A stretch of 64,000 nucleotides of DNA from NCBI RefSeq assembly GCF_000328475.2, contig NC_026489.1, forward strand, positions 496,001 to 560,000, given 5' to 3'. The notes under the pieces are model-generated. The model made no database searches, had not been told where the DNA came from, and saw only the letters and a list, made by a program, of their open reading frames with translations. Below are positions 50,615-60,735 of this stretch, one piece after another (position 1 is the first letter of the stretch; each line of letters begins with the position of its first letter). A program made the translations under genes and the position numbers. This stretch comes from Mycosarcoma maydis (taxonomy: Eukaryota; Basidiomycota; Ustilaginomycetes; Ustilaginales).

Positions 50615-51083
50615 CTTGTTCTACCTGCAACCTGCAGCAGCTGTAGCAGGCAAGCTTAACTTTTCCGACCGTGCTTGATCATCTCTTCCTTCTCACCCTC
50701 ATCGCGTCGAGATTGTAAGTAGCGTAGCATCACAAGCTCAGACAACCAGCACCGTACGCTGGTCCTCTGTCGAGACGCACAGCCCCATAGGCCGCTAGCC
50801 AGGCTCTTGGCTTTCGACTTGCCATCGCATGTACTTAGATTCGGATCGTGTTCACTGACCATCAACCGCTGTCTACATCATCACGTTGCTTTGTCATTCT
50901 GTCTGGCTCTAATCGGATCACGAACCTTGTCGCGCCTCCGATGGCTGTAACTATCTGCACCATGCCTCGACTTTGGCCTCTCGTAGCACATGGCCTCGAT
51001 TCTAGCCTCTTAAACCCTGTAGAGCTGCCTGCTTGCCTTTGATCTCATCACGACCAAACGGAATCAGACCTCATACCTTAAAT
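50002..51083. other. Divergent intergenic region, LYS1 / CPSF6-like
   Basis: 1.1 kb between divergent genes. It holds an ATTCACGATTCACGATTCACG run (50315-50340), a (GA)18 tract (50577-50612) and no supported gene. Confidence 0.5.
50577..50612. repeat. Dinucleotide tract (GA)18
   Basis: An uninterrupted GA repeat lies in the divergent promoter region. GA/CT tracts often lie in fungal promoters; no specific factor is implied. Confidence 0.95.
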
Positions 51084-52337
51084 ATGGATGACGACAAGTT
51101 CGATCTGTACAGCGTGAGTGTCTTCTGCTGCTCTTGCAATTGTCACTGCCTGCACCCAGTGCGCTTCCGTGTTTGATCCCGCACTTGTATGCCTTGCGTT
51201 TGTACTAACCCTTTTTTCATCGCGATTCATCCGTCTTATTAGGACGATCTGTACTCTGACGTGCTGGGCAAAGCAGAAGACGGTCAAGCTATCAAGGTAG
51301 ATCCTGAAGAGACCGATCCGGCCTCGACCTCTACCAAGCGTCAACGTGCCGAATCGGCCGACGAAAAACCTCCCACCTCGTCAACCACGCAGCAATCAAC
51401 ACAACCTTCCACATCGTCGTACCAACGACATCAAGATGAGCCTCTTTCCGCTGGCCCATCGCTTCCCGCCATCCCAAACAATACCGCTGCACCGCCTGTC
51501 AGGAGTACAATGTCGACGCTTGCTGGACGACCCAAAGTGACCGATCCGAACATCCAAAATGCGGTTTACATTGGTGATCTCAATTGGTGGTCCACCGACG
51601 AAGAGATCCGTCAGATCGCATCGTCGGTCGGCGTGACGCTAAGCTTGAACGATATTACATTTTCGGAGCACAAAGTAAACGGCAAAAGCAAAGGTGTAGC
51701 CTACGTCGAGACCGAGAGTGAAGCGGATGCACGGAAGATCAAGACGTGGTTCGAGGAGAATGACTTCCACTTCAAAAGGGCCAATGTCACCCTGACGACC
51801 AGTGCGAATGGAAATCCATTTAGGACGTTGCCGAAGGACCCAATGCCCAAGTCGGAACGAGCGCAGAGAGGTGGTGGCGGTATGGGCATGGGAATGGGAA
51901 TGGGCGCAAGAGGAGGTGGTATGGCAGGCGGTATAGGTAGGGGAGGTCACAATGGCCCACAAGCTCCTATGGCAGGAGCGCCGATCAGGATGGGTGGCAG
52001 CAATGCCAATGTTCCGCCGATGGGCATGATGAATCCAATGATGATGGGCATGATGGGCGGTGCAGGTCCAGGCACAGGCGCGAATCGACCGTACGGTAGA
52101 GGAGGCGGGCGTGGTGGAGGCAACGGTTGGGGCGGTCGCGGTGGTCGCGGTGGCAACGCTGGTGGCGGTGGAGGAGGTGGTGGTGGTGGAGGGGGGCATT
52201 TCAATCCCAACTTTTTTGGCATGCCAGGCGCAGGTGGGATGATGGGAATGCCGATGGGCGCTGGTACTGGCGTCGGTCCAAATGGAGGACAGCAAGACGA
52301 CCGTGAACGAAAACGTCATCGCATGGACGAAAACTGA
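51084..52337 (+). CDS. RRM protein similar to CPSF6/CFIm68 (pre-mRNA 3' processing)
   Basis: Two exons: 51084-51113 (30 nt, [10 protein letters not shown]) and 51243-52337, giving 374 aa. The donor GTGAGT and acceptor TATTAG are clean and phase 0. One RRM at about 93-180: [19 protein letters not shown] (RNP2) and [20 protein letters not shown] (RNP1). The WW(S/T)TDE signature after RNP2 is characteristic of CPSF6/7. The C-terminus is Gly/Met/Arg-rich (RGG-like, [25 protein letters not shown]) and ends in a basic-acidic [17 protein letters not shown]6 relatives are the large subunit of cleavage factor I, binding UGUA-recognising CFIm25 and guiding poly(A)-site choice. Whether this protein pairs with a CFIm25 in this fungus is inference. 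Confidence 0.8.
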
Positions 52338-52665
52338 TACTTGGCGTATTCGCCTCTATTTGATCATAACTTACTTACACGTTAGCTCTCCGATTTACGT
52401 GCACTGAAGCTGTATTCTCTACTTTGCCACTGTAATGCGTGCTCTTCGATCCATGCCGTACAAGACGCTCGCTGTGCGACGTCCACCGTCTCTACGAGCC
52501 AATCTCATCAATGCAAGACAGCGTTCGTTACATCAGCACACAAACGACATGAGACCGTCACTGAAATGCCCCGTGAAGAGTGCCTGAATGGAAGATAAAC
52601 TGTATATTTGCATAGGGGTGTGCTGACGTTGCTCGCATACGACTTGTATTACACACGTCTCGCTC
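52338..52665. other. Convergent spacer, CPSF6-like / DPS1
   Basis: A 330-bp shared 3' flank of convergent genes; nothing recognisable beyond AT-rich terminator-like sequence. Confidence 0.5.
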
Positions 52666-54354
52666 TCAAGGGTCAAGACGCTTAGGGTCCCTTGGGAACA
52701 TGCTAGCCCTTCGAATGTTACCTAGACCCAAGTAGAACATGACGACACGTTCCAACCCGATACCACCACCGGCGTGAGGAGGGCATCCCAACCTGAAAGC
52801 CTCGACGTAGTGCTTCATGCTTTCAACAGGAATGCCGAACTCTGCCATCCTCTTTTCCAAGAACGCAGCGTCATGGACACGCTGTGCTCCCGAGAGGATC
52901 TCCTGACCGCGCATGAAAAAGTCGTACGAGTTCGAGTACTTGTTGTCCGCCGGGTCGGGCATCGTGTAGAAAGGACGGATTTCGAGCGGGAATTTGTCGA
53001 GCATGAAAAAGTCGGTCTTGTACTTTTCGCGCACCAACCCACCCAGGGTTCGCTCCATCTCGGTCGAGAGATCCTCAAGGTCGCCAAGCTCCTTGCCGTT
53101 CTCGCGCAACAGAGCGATGGCATCCTTGTACTGCAGACGAACCGTCTTTTCGGGAAGCAAGAACTCGTCGCAAGGATACTGACGCTTTACTGCGTCGATT
53201 TCTTTGCGGTATCGTTTGGGAAGTTCGCGGAAAATAAAAGTGAATAGTCCGTCAAGGACGTCGACAACCTCGTGGTAGTGCTCATCAAACGCCATTTCGA
53301 GATCAAGACCCGTGAACTCGGTCATGTGTCGGTGAGTGTTGGAGTCTTCGGCACGGAAGACGGGACCAATCTCGTACACACGACCGAAATCGGCCGCGAT
53401 CGCCATCTGCTTGGCCAGCTGAGGACTCTGCGCAAGGAAAGCCTGGCCCTTGAAGTACGATACCTTGAAGACAGACGAGCCGCTCTCGGTGGCAGCACCT
53501 TGCAGCTTGGGTGTGTGGATCTCGACAAAGTCCAGACTGTCGAGGTACTCGCGGAAGAGTTTGCAAACGCCGTGGGTGAGGCGGAAGATGGCCTGGTTCG
53601 TGGTAGTTCGCAAGTCGAGCACTCGGTTATCGAGGCGAGTGTCGAGCGCAATGGGCGGAAGAGGACGATCGGTCTGCTGCGAAGCCTGGATCTCGACCTC
53701 GGATCGTGTAGCGTCGTCGACACCAAAGGGAAGTTGTTCGAAAGCGATCTCACTAGTAGAGTGGATCTTGGAGATCTTGATCTCGGCATCCTTGACCGTG
53801 ACCGTGTTGGACTCGACCGGCTTGGGCGTCTTGACGATGGTGCCCTCGACGAGCACGATGGTCTCGGCAGCAAGGCCAGCCGCCCACTTGGTCATCTGAC
53901 GCGAAACCTTTTCGGGAGTCTGCGCAAGGGTAGCTTGAACACAGTCGACACCCTGGCGGAAGGTGAGAAAGACGAGCTTGGCCGAGGGAGCACGACTGGT
54001 CTGAACACGTGCAGACAGGACAATGTGTTCGCCGTCACGCTCTGGACTGATTTCGGAGATCTTGGTAAATTTGCGACCAGCGCGCTCCTGCGACATGTTG
54101 AGCGGCAGCTTGCCGTAGTTCTGCGAGGCAAAGTCGACATCGGCAGCTTCACGAGCAGCCTTTTCGGCGGCAAGCTTAGCCGCCTTCTCGGCCTTGATGC
54201 GCTCCTTTTCGGCTTTGGCAGCTCGCTTCTTCTTTTGGTTGTCTGAAAGAGGGGTTCCGTCCGGGTTGAGCTCCTCGGCGCCTTCTGCAGCAACGGGTGC
54301 AGGCACAACAGCTGGAGCTTGCTGCTCGTTCTGAATGGTAGCTTGATCGGCCAT
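52666..54354 (-). CDS. DPS1: Aspartyl-tRNA synthetase, cytosolic
   Basis: 562 aa from ATG 54354 (MADQATIQNEQQAPAV); the frame is open further upstream without features. It charges tRNA-Asp in the cytosol. A Lys/Ala-rich N-terminal extension (KKKRAAKAEKERIKAEKAAK, about 45-75) is the eukaryotic tRNA-binding helix. An OB-fold anticodon-binding domain lies at about 95-215 (HIVLSARVQTSRAP). The class II catalytic domain has motif 1 in FREYLDSLDFVEIHTPKLQG, motif 2 FRAEDSNTHRHMTEFTGLDL and motif 3 GGGIGLERVVMFYLGLGNIR. The KVSYFKGQAFLAQSPQLAKQ loop is AspRS-typical. Length agrees with yeast Dps1 (557). It shares a 308-bp bidirectional promoter with the ORC6-like gene. Confidence 0.97.
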   Translation of the reverse strand: MADQATIQNEQQAPAVVPAPVAAEGAEELNPDGTPLSDNQKKKRAAKAEKERIKAEKAAKLAAEKAAREAADVDFASQNYGKLPLNMSQERAGRKFTKISEISPERDGEHIVLSARVQTSRAPSAKLVFLTFRQGVDCVQATLAQTPEKVSRQMTKWAAGLAAETIVLVEGTIVKTPKPVESNTVTVKDAEIKISKIHSTSEIAFEQLPFGVDDATRSEVEIQASQQTDRPLPPIALDTRLDNRVLDLRTTTNQAIFRLTHGVCKLFREYLDSLDFVEIHTPKLQGAATESGSSVFKVSYFKGQAFLAQSPQLAKQMAIAADFGRVYEIGPVFRAEDSNTHRHMTEFTGLDLEMAFDEHYHEVVDVLDGLFTFIFRELPKRYRKEIDAVKRQYPCDEFLLPEKTVRLQYKDAIALLRENGKELGDLEDLSTEMERTLGGLVREKYKTDFFMLDKFPLEIRPFYTMPDPADNKYSNSYDFFMRGQEILSGAQRVHDAAFLEKRMAEFGIPVESMKHYVEAFRLGCPPHAGGGIGLERVVMFYLGLGNIRRASMFPRDPKRLDP

Positions 54355-54662
54355 GATTGTGAAATTGATGCGAAAGGTGATGATGGTGATGTGAAGTGAT
54401 GACGAGAAGAAGCAGTGAATAGAGTTGCTTTTCAGCCCACATGTGACTCCTTTTTTAATCGTGAATGGAATTTCTGACTCGAAGGCCCAAATTGCGCCTA
54501 AAACGTCGGCGAGCTTCTTGCACTGCGTGACTTGTCTAGCGGTCGGATCTCGGACTACTTTCGAGACTGAACGCGACTTTGTGTTGTTTGACGTGGAGGG
54601 GCCTCGTCTTTGGTTCAAGGTCGCTCGTATCGGGCACCGAACAAGACGCAACGACATTCTCA
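54355..54662. promoter_or_regulatory. Compact bidirectional promoter, DPS1 / ORC6-like
   Basis: 308 bp between the divergent start codons of the aspartyl-tRNA synthetase and the ORC6-like gene. One AATCGTGAATG motif (54457-54467) is the only recurrent element seen. Confidence 0.55.
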
Positions 54663-55568
54663 ATGGCAGCTTCACGACGAGCTCAAATTCAGTTGTTGTG
54701 CGGAGCACGTACGGGACCTTTGATCGATCGGGCCGAGTCGTATCTTGCTGCGGTCGACATCTGGTCTCGCCGAGGCAACCAGAAGGCGGTCAAGAATGCA
54801 GGCACTGGTGTGGTAGCTGTCTGTTGCTATCTCGCAGCCGAGAGCTTAGACGCTCGAGTACCGGATCGAAGCTCAGCCGTACGGGCAAGTGGTCTTCCTC
54901 CAGCACAATTCGCAGCAGCAGAGCGCGATTTTCGAGGCGCCGTTCAGTCTCTTTCCAACACCTCCGCTCAGACGCTGTCGGGTGCATCGGATGTCATCAA
55001 CAGCGCTTTTGCGCCCAGTAACGCAGCATCACCTACAAAGAGACTTTTGCGGAATACTCCTATCAAGACGCCGGTATCGTCGAGCAGGAGCAAGGATGCT
55101 CTACTGGCCAAAGCACAAGCCATTCAAGCTGGAAGCCTCTTCGATCAGGCCATGCGAACTGTGCCTGACGCCACTCTGGCATCGGCGGACGCAAGTAGAG
55201 TACCGCAAATGAGCGCCGCTCCCTCTACACATACATTGGAGAGCAACGTCAGTATACCAGCAAACACGGCCGGGGAGCATAACAACACAGCAGCAGACCG
55301 AGTTGCCTCGACAGAAGCACAACCTCGTCGAATCAAGCGTAGAAGGATGTCGAAAGTGGTGTTTGGTCTAGCAAACGCCTCGAGCCTCAACGGCTTAGAT
55401 GATGAACAAGAAGCGGACGACGAGCGTGCGCGCCGAACAAGGATCGATCACATCCAGACTACTCTGAAGCAACTGCGCTCAGCGAATCCGACTTGGCGCT
55501 ACCTCGACGCACCTAGAGACGTGCTTGTCATCATCTCACCGTCGCACGACAATCTCACTAGAGAGTAG
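54663..55568 (+). CDS. Hypothetical protein, possibly origin recognition complex subunit Orc6
   Basis: 301 aa from ATG 54663 (MAASRRAQIQLLCGARTG). The first ~100 residues are helical and resemble the cyclin-box-like N-terminal domain of Orc6: DRAESYLAAVDIW, VVAVCCYLAAESLDARV and LPPAQFAAAERDFRGAVQSL. A disordered middle carries cyclin-dependent kinase consensus sites (SPTKR near 122 and TPIKTP near 130), as known for fungal Orc6, and a basic patch RRIKRRRMSK. The C-terminus ends in a helix (DHIQTTLKQLRSANPTWRYL) that could be the Orc3-binding tail. No single motif is decisive. If correct, it acts in nuclear pre-replicative complex assembly. It could instead be an unrelated nuclear protein. 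Confidence 0.4.
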   Translation: MAASRRAQIQLLCGARTGPLIDRAESYLAAVDIWSRRGNQKAVKNAGTGVVAVCCYLAAESLDARVPDRSSAVRASGLPPAQFAAAERDFRGAVQSLSNTSAQTLSGASDVINSAFAPSNAASPTKRLLRNTPIKTPVSSSRSKDALLAKAQAIQAGSLFDQAMRTVPDATLASADASRVPQMSAAPSTHTLESNVSIPANTAGEHNNTAADRVASTEAQPRRIKRRRMSKVVFGLANASSLNGLDDEQEADDERARRTRIDHIQTTLKQLRSANPTWRYLDAPRDVLVIISPSHDNLTRE

Positions 55569-56472
55569 GCACAATTGGTCAACAACGTTGGGCATTGTCA
55601 CGGACTACCAAATTGCAATCAATCACGAATACCACTGTGGACGCATTGGCCACGAAGAGAAAGACTGATCATAGCCTGTCACTAGAGATCGGTTCGAATT
55701 TTCACGACGCATCCACGAATCGGCGATCTCGATTGCATAGTCTTAAATCGAGCTGCCAAGACACATGACAGGCTGACGGCTTGGCTTGGCTTGGCTCGAT
55801 GGAATGCTTGGCAAGCGCTGTTAGCTGGTAGCAAACAAAAGCACATGTCGATACGCGAAGCGGCACATCAGCGTGCATGGCTCGATCGCTGACAAGAGGC
55901 TCGAGGGCCTCTGAGCATACTACAAGATAAAAAGCAAGTTCCGGTCGCGGGATCGCGACGACTGGTCGATGGATTACTGTCGGGCGGCGAGTCAGTCCGT
56001 GATCGATGTGTCTACAGGAACGAGTAGACTGCAGTCGTTTTCTCACATCGTTCGTGTATCGGACCACCATGAAACAGCAGACAGACACGAAGCGTGGATC
56101 CGAGTCGTGAGTGATGCTAAATAGATCCGTCCAATCTTGTCAACCAATCATGCATAGCATCTTGCTGGTATTCAAATTACGGGCACGGCATAGCTACATA
56201 GCTAATCGTTTTGTAATGTTAGTAATTCGAATCAGTTGGCTTGCCGAAAGGAGACACTCTTTGTATTGAGCCGTTGCCGTTTCGGCACGCGAAGTGATAG
56301 TGGCGCAAAGCGTTTCCGATCGAGTTATTGTGCTCTGCGCTTGATTTCCTCGACTTTGCAAAAGCTCTTCAGGAGACGGCCACATTCACGTTTTTAGCAC
56401 TGGTTTGAAGCAACTACTAACTTACAGTATACTGACAAGGAAATAGGATGACGCAATCGAGGTATGAACACC

Positions 56473-56497
56473 TTTTTTTTTTTTTTTTTTTTTTTTT
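56473..56497. repeat. Poly-T tract, about 25 nt
   Basis: An uninterrupted T run lies in the upstream region of the Rim101-like gene, flanked by CACC and ACTTACAGG. It could be a poly(dA:dT) nucleosome-depleting element or the dead A-tail of a retroposed sequence; no retroposon body is recognised. Confidence 0.9.
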
Positions 56498-57649
56498 ACT
56501 TACAGGGAGGGTGACTCTGTGCTGTAAAGTGCCGGGCATACTGTAGTCACCGACGAGGACACGCGGCTGGCCAAGTTGGGTGGTGAGATGAGATAAGGTT
56601 GGCATGGCATAAATCCGTAGTTTTTGTGCACGCACCTTACCTGGTGATGAACCCCCCTTTTTTAGTTTGCCTTTCGCCTCTCGTCCGAAAGACACACAGC
56701 TTCTTGTATGGGTCTCTTGATCGGCATGCCTTCAAATGTCGAAAGGGAAAGTCTTGGCAGAGTGGGGCAGCTGAGCAGGCATGATCGCAAAATGTCTTGG
56801 CATTCCATCAACGCCAAGACTTGCTGCTTGGTTTATGCGGAGCAGCAGGCTTACCGCGTTTGGTCCGGGGCCAACGCTCGCACTGAGAGGTCTTGGCATT
56901 TCTTTAGCGCTTCAGACAAATAACGAAATGCCACTATTGCGGAAATGAAGAGCAAATAGTAACGACAAACAGAAAATCTCGAACTGCGCAACCGTCGTGT
57001 CGAATAGTAAGTTGTAATAAATCAGCTTTTGCCAGATTTGGCGTCGAGCCTACAGTAGTTGTGGAACATCACTGGCCAAGTGCCTACTGACGTAGTTTCA
57101 AATGTAAAATCTCAAATGGTCAAGCTGCCATTATTGTTTTTACTTGAATAAATATTAATGGCACGGAGGGAGAGGGTCCTGTGCTGTTCTTGGCAGCCCG
57201 TCTGCCTGTAATCGTGAATCACGGGTTTGACTTGCTTGCCGGGCCGCCCGCCACCTGGTTCCAGATTGCGTCGTTTGCTAATGTACTGTATCTTGGGCAA
57301 TATGGATGCTGCGTTACGGCACAAGGGTTTCTAGTTAGTAGTAACTTGGTGAGTATTTGTCGAGTTAACTATTATCAGTTGGACCAAATTTCAAATGGGT
57401 CGTTACCTCAACCCGAATCTTGGCATTGTCAGGCACGTTGACATTCAAATTGCTTCTGTTGGCTCTGCTTACACTCACGTTACGGACGCCTCACTGCCAA
57501 GAATCTGAAATCCTGGGCATTCTTGGCCGTTCTGGTGCCTGTCCCTCGTGTCTCTCTCTCTTTCAACCGCACTGCCCTCGTCGTGCCCTCTTTGTTGGCT
57601 GAAAATACTTGCCAAGACTTTGATCGCTGCTGCGCTTCCCTCATACCTT

Positions 57650-57741
57650 CTGCTGTTGCTGTTGCTGTTGCTGTTGCCGTTGCCGTTGCTGTTGCTGTTG
57701 CTGTCGCTGCTGCTGCTCCTCGTCCTCGTCCTCGTCCTCGT
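57650..57741. repeat. TGCTGT / TCGTCC triplet-repeat zone
   Basis: Imperfect TGCTGT hexamers run into CTGCTGCTG and then TCCTCG repeats, about 90 bp long, in the likely leader or promoter of the Rim101-like gene. It creates long open frames in several directions that are not taken as genes. Confidence 0.85.
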
Positions 57742-58128
57742 TGCGACTGTACTTGTCTGCCACCATTCACATAGATACGCCAGACCCCCTTTGTACATTC
57801 TTCTGCACCCTGCTACGTCTTTGCACCGCTTCTGCCAAGACCCTCCGTAACGTGGATCGACTGCCAAGACTTTCCATCCGTCCTCCGACTTTAGATTCTT
57901 GGCATTCCTGGCGCCACTCTCGATTGCCTTGATATACTCAAATCCTCTTGTCCGTTGTCTCCTCCATCGTCCCCTTTGTCCTCCATCTAGATCACCTCCA
58001 TCGTCAAGTCGCTACTTCATCCTGGCTCCTCCTTCACCTTTCTTTACACATATCTCAACCACTTGGCTTCCAGCACCATACCATCTCTGATCGAGGCCTT
58101 CACCCGGCAAAGCTCTTGCTTGATCACC

Positions 58129-60612
58129 ATGAACCACCTCTCGCCCGCAGCTGCCAGCGAGCACTCGAGCTACGCAACTTCAAGCAGCCACATCGCTGCT
58201 AGTCCAGCACCTTCACATCAATCATCAGCCACATCCTTCTCCTCGTCATCACCATCACCATCAGCAAAGATGAATGCCTCTGCCTCTTCCGATAGTGCCG
58301 ACTTCGAACCACCCGCTAAGCCCATCACCTGCCGATGGGACGATTGTGGCAAAATTTTCTACGACCCCGAGGTCGTCTACAAGCATCTCTGCGACGACCA
58401 CGTCGGCCGCAAGTCCACCAACAATCTCTGCCTCACTTGCAAGTGGGAGGGCTGCGATGTCAGCTGTGCCAAGCGCGACCACATCACCTCACACATTCGC
58501 GTGCACACCCCTCTCAAGCCTCACAACTGCGATGCCTGCGGCAAGACCTTCAAGCGTCCACAGGATCTCAAAAAGCACGAACGCATTCACACCGAGCAAC
58601 ACCAGCAGCAGCGTCAACAGAAAGCCGCGCAGAATGCAGCTGCTCGCGCCTACTCCATGTCCGAGCACGCCACCGCCTTCGGCGGCGCTTACCCTTACCC
58701 TCCCCAGCTGCATGCCGCGAACGCCTACCTTGGCTACCCGCAGCTCCCCACTCAGCACGGCCTCTACCCATCCGCCTCTACCTACCCTTCTGCATACCCC
58801 TCACTGCCCCCCACCTCGGACTACCACTATGCTCACTCGACACCTAGCGCTTCGCTCTCGCCCATGTCGTCACGCATTGATACTCCACAGGGTAGCAGTC
58901 CGGCGCCCAATCACCACCAGCACCAGCATCCCCATCATCACGCTCAGGACGCTGCCTCTTACATCCACCTCGCTTCCGGCCTCGATCCTCGCAGCAAGGT
59001 CACCACTGATCCCACCTCGTACACCTACCTTGCTCACGGCGCCACCACAAGCCAAAACCTCGCCGGCAGCAAGCGTGGTCACGAGCAGGTCGAACACTTC
59101 TTCGGCGACCTCAGGCGCAAGAAGATGGCTCCCGCCTACGACTCGCACATGGCTGAGAGGCTTACTCAGACGTTCGGCATGGGCGGTATCGATGACGTTT
59201 CTCTCAACGCCATCCTTTCCGCCTTTGATCCCTCGGCTACCTACAGCCAGACTCCTAGCAACCCCTCGGTCAAGCCCGACAGCGCATCGGCTACTCGCCC
59301 CGCCCTCAAGCAGGAACCCACCGACCTGGCTCAGCTTAACTCTTTCCTGCTGCAGCTTGGTGCCAGCGCTGCCTCGTTCGGATCCAGCCTTTCGTCGGCA
59401 TCCTCGTCGGCGTCTTCGTCCTTCTCGTCGCAAGGCAACAATGCTGACTTTGACCTCTCGTCGCTCTCTCAGTATGGCCTCAACAACATTCCTGGTTTCG
59501 ACGAGTCGTTGCTTGCCACTCACAACACCAATGCTGCCGGTCGCGCCATCGCACAGCTTCCCAGCCGTGCGCACTCGCATTTCCCCGACGCCTTGTTGTC
59601 GCACCAGGTTCACCAACCCGCCTACGACAGCGTTCGCTTTTCGCGTGGTGCTGCCGTTGTTCCTCAGCTCGCTCCTATGGATGCTGGTGGACACAGTTAC
59701 CGTCGCGTTGAGGCGCTCACCCGCGCAGCGCCCGACGAGAGAGTCGCTCGACCCGATGTGCACCGTGTGTCCGTCAAGTCAGAGCATGCAGACGATGACG
59801 ACGCCATGGAAGAAGATGAGCTCGAGGACGATGGCTCGCGCGTGAGCAGCCGCTTCCGCTCCATCAGCCCCGCCGCTTCTTCCGAGAGCGGCTGGTCCGA
59901 GGCCGGGGCGGGCGCCGGTGCCGGCGGACGTTGCGGCAGCTCGAGCTCGTCGCCATCACATGGCCTTTACCCGCGCGTCTCTCCCACTGAGGCTTCTCGC
60001 CGTCTTCCTCCGATCCGATCCAACTCGTCAACTGCTAGCTCTTCGGCGTCAATCAGCTCTCCCATTGACTCGGACAGGCGTGCGACGCAGCGACGCAACA
60101 GCGACTCGCTTGACGGCCCATTGTCGCGTCACTCTGCTCCTGCTGCGTCACCTTCGTCGCCATCCATGTCGGAGACGTCATTGGCGTCGACCAACTCGCT
60201 GTACCCGAGCCTGGTCGACCGTGTCTCGCAGATGCAGGGTCTTGGTCGATCGTCAGACGAGGCGAATGCGGAAGCATTGCGTCGCAAGCACGTGCAGCTC
60301 ATCCGCGATCTGCTTATTGCGATCAACTTCCCTGATCGGGCGAGGGCAAAGTTGCGAGCGGATCACGATCGGGTGCGTCTTCCGCCGATCCTTAGCTCGG
60401 TTGCTCGTCGTCGCACCGAAGAGGGCGAAGTGACGCCGTCGGCGGCAGACGAGTTGGTGTCAGCTAGCTGCAGCGACGCATCGACGGATCGCAATTCGAC
60501 GCCTACGCCTCCGGGTCGGCCGACGTTGCCGACGCTCTCGCAGCTGCTCAACGATCTTCCAGGGCGTCCGTCGAGGCCGATGGACGAGCGCGAGATGGAG
60601 TGTGATGTGTAA
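58129..60612 (+). CDS. RIM101: pH-responsive zinc-finger transcription factor PacC/Rim101
   Basis: 827 aa from ATG 58129 ([16 protein letters not shown]). Three C2H2 fingers at about residues 75-180 have the PacC arrangement. Finger 1 is [20 protein letters not shown], finger 2 is [20 protein letters not shown] and finger 3 is [20 protein letters not shown]. The rest is low-complexity Ser/Pro/His/Gln with an acidic stretch near 570 ([14 protein letters not shown]). A C-terminal conserved block ([20 protein letters not shown]) is also present. PacC/Rim101 is activated by proteolysis at alkaline pH through the Pal/Rim pathway and controls pH-responsive genes from GCCARG sites. The upstream region holds about 20 such sites. 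A conserved YPXL-type PalA-binding motif is expected (YPSL near residues 220-226 and YPSLVDR near 705 are candidates). Single exon; in-frame TTG at 58063 rejected as start. Confidence 0.93.
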
Positions 60613-60735
60613 AAACAGAATCCGTGTACTTGTATCGTTGTATCGTCGATCTTTGTTTTGTTTGATTGCATTATGATTCGTTCTAGTGATGATCAACTTG
60701 GATTGTGCAACGGATAGTGAGAAGGAGGGAGAAGG
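60613..60735. other. Short convergent spacer, RIM101 / MSH3
   Basis: 123 bp separating convergent stop codons. It is AT-rich (TTTGTTTTGTTTGATTGC), consistent with overlapping 3' ends of the two transcripts. Confidence 0.6.

Larger units (their letters stand above)
55754..58067. promoter_or_regulatory. Cluster of about 20 GCCAAG (PacC/Rim101-type) sites
   Basis: GCCAAG or its complement CTTGGC occurs at 55755, 55780, 55785, 55790 (overlapping triplet), 55807, 56570, 56753, 56796, 56813, 56892, 57075, 57189, 57419, 57496, 57522, 57611, 57834, 57863, 57898 and 58062. Two GCCAGG sites are at 57907 and 58021. Eleven are in the extended form TGCCAAGA. GCCARG, best with a preceding T, is the binding core established for Aspergillus PacC. 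The downstream gene encodes a PacC/Rim101 homologue, so autoregulation is the simplest reading. Confidence 0.65.
55569..58128. other. Long (2.6 kb) upstream region of the Rim101/PacC gene
   Basis: No supported gene. The region carries a dense cluster of GCCAAG sites, a 25-nt T tract (56473-56497), a TGCTGT/TCG triplet-repeat zone (57650-57741) and ATTCACG-type motifs near 55621 and 57212. Part of it is probably a long transcribed leader. Short open frames exist near 56599-56923 and 57523-57932, but they overlap repeats and show no domain. Confidence 0.6.

Noticed and set aside
53272..54246. 324-aa plus-strand frame over the aspartyl-tRNA synthetase
   Set aside because: Antisense shadow; the minus-strand frame carries all three class II motifs.
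57480..57867. Overlapping open frames in the triplet-repeat zone upstream of RIM101
   Set aside because: They are produced by the TGCTGT/TCG repeats on both strands, with no unique sequence content.
58274..59845. 523-aa frame in another phase of the Rim101/PacC gene
   Set aside because: Ser/Thr/Pro/Arg-rich alternative-frame artefact; the zinc fingers lie in the other frame.
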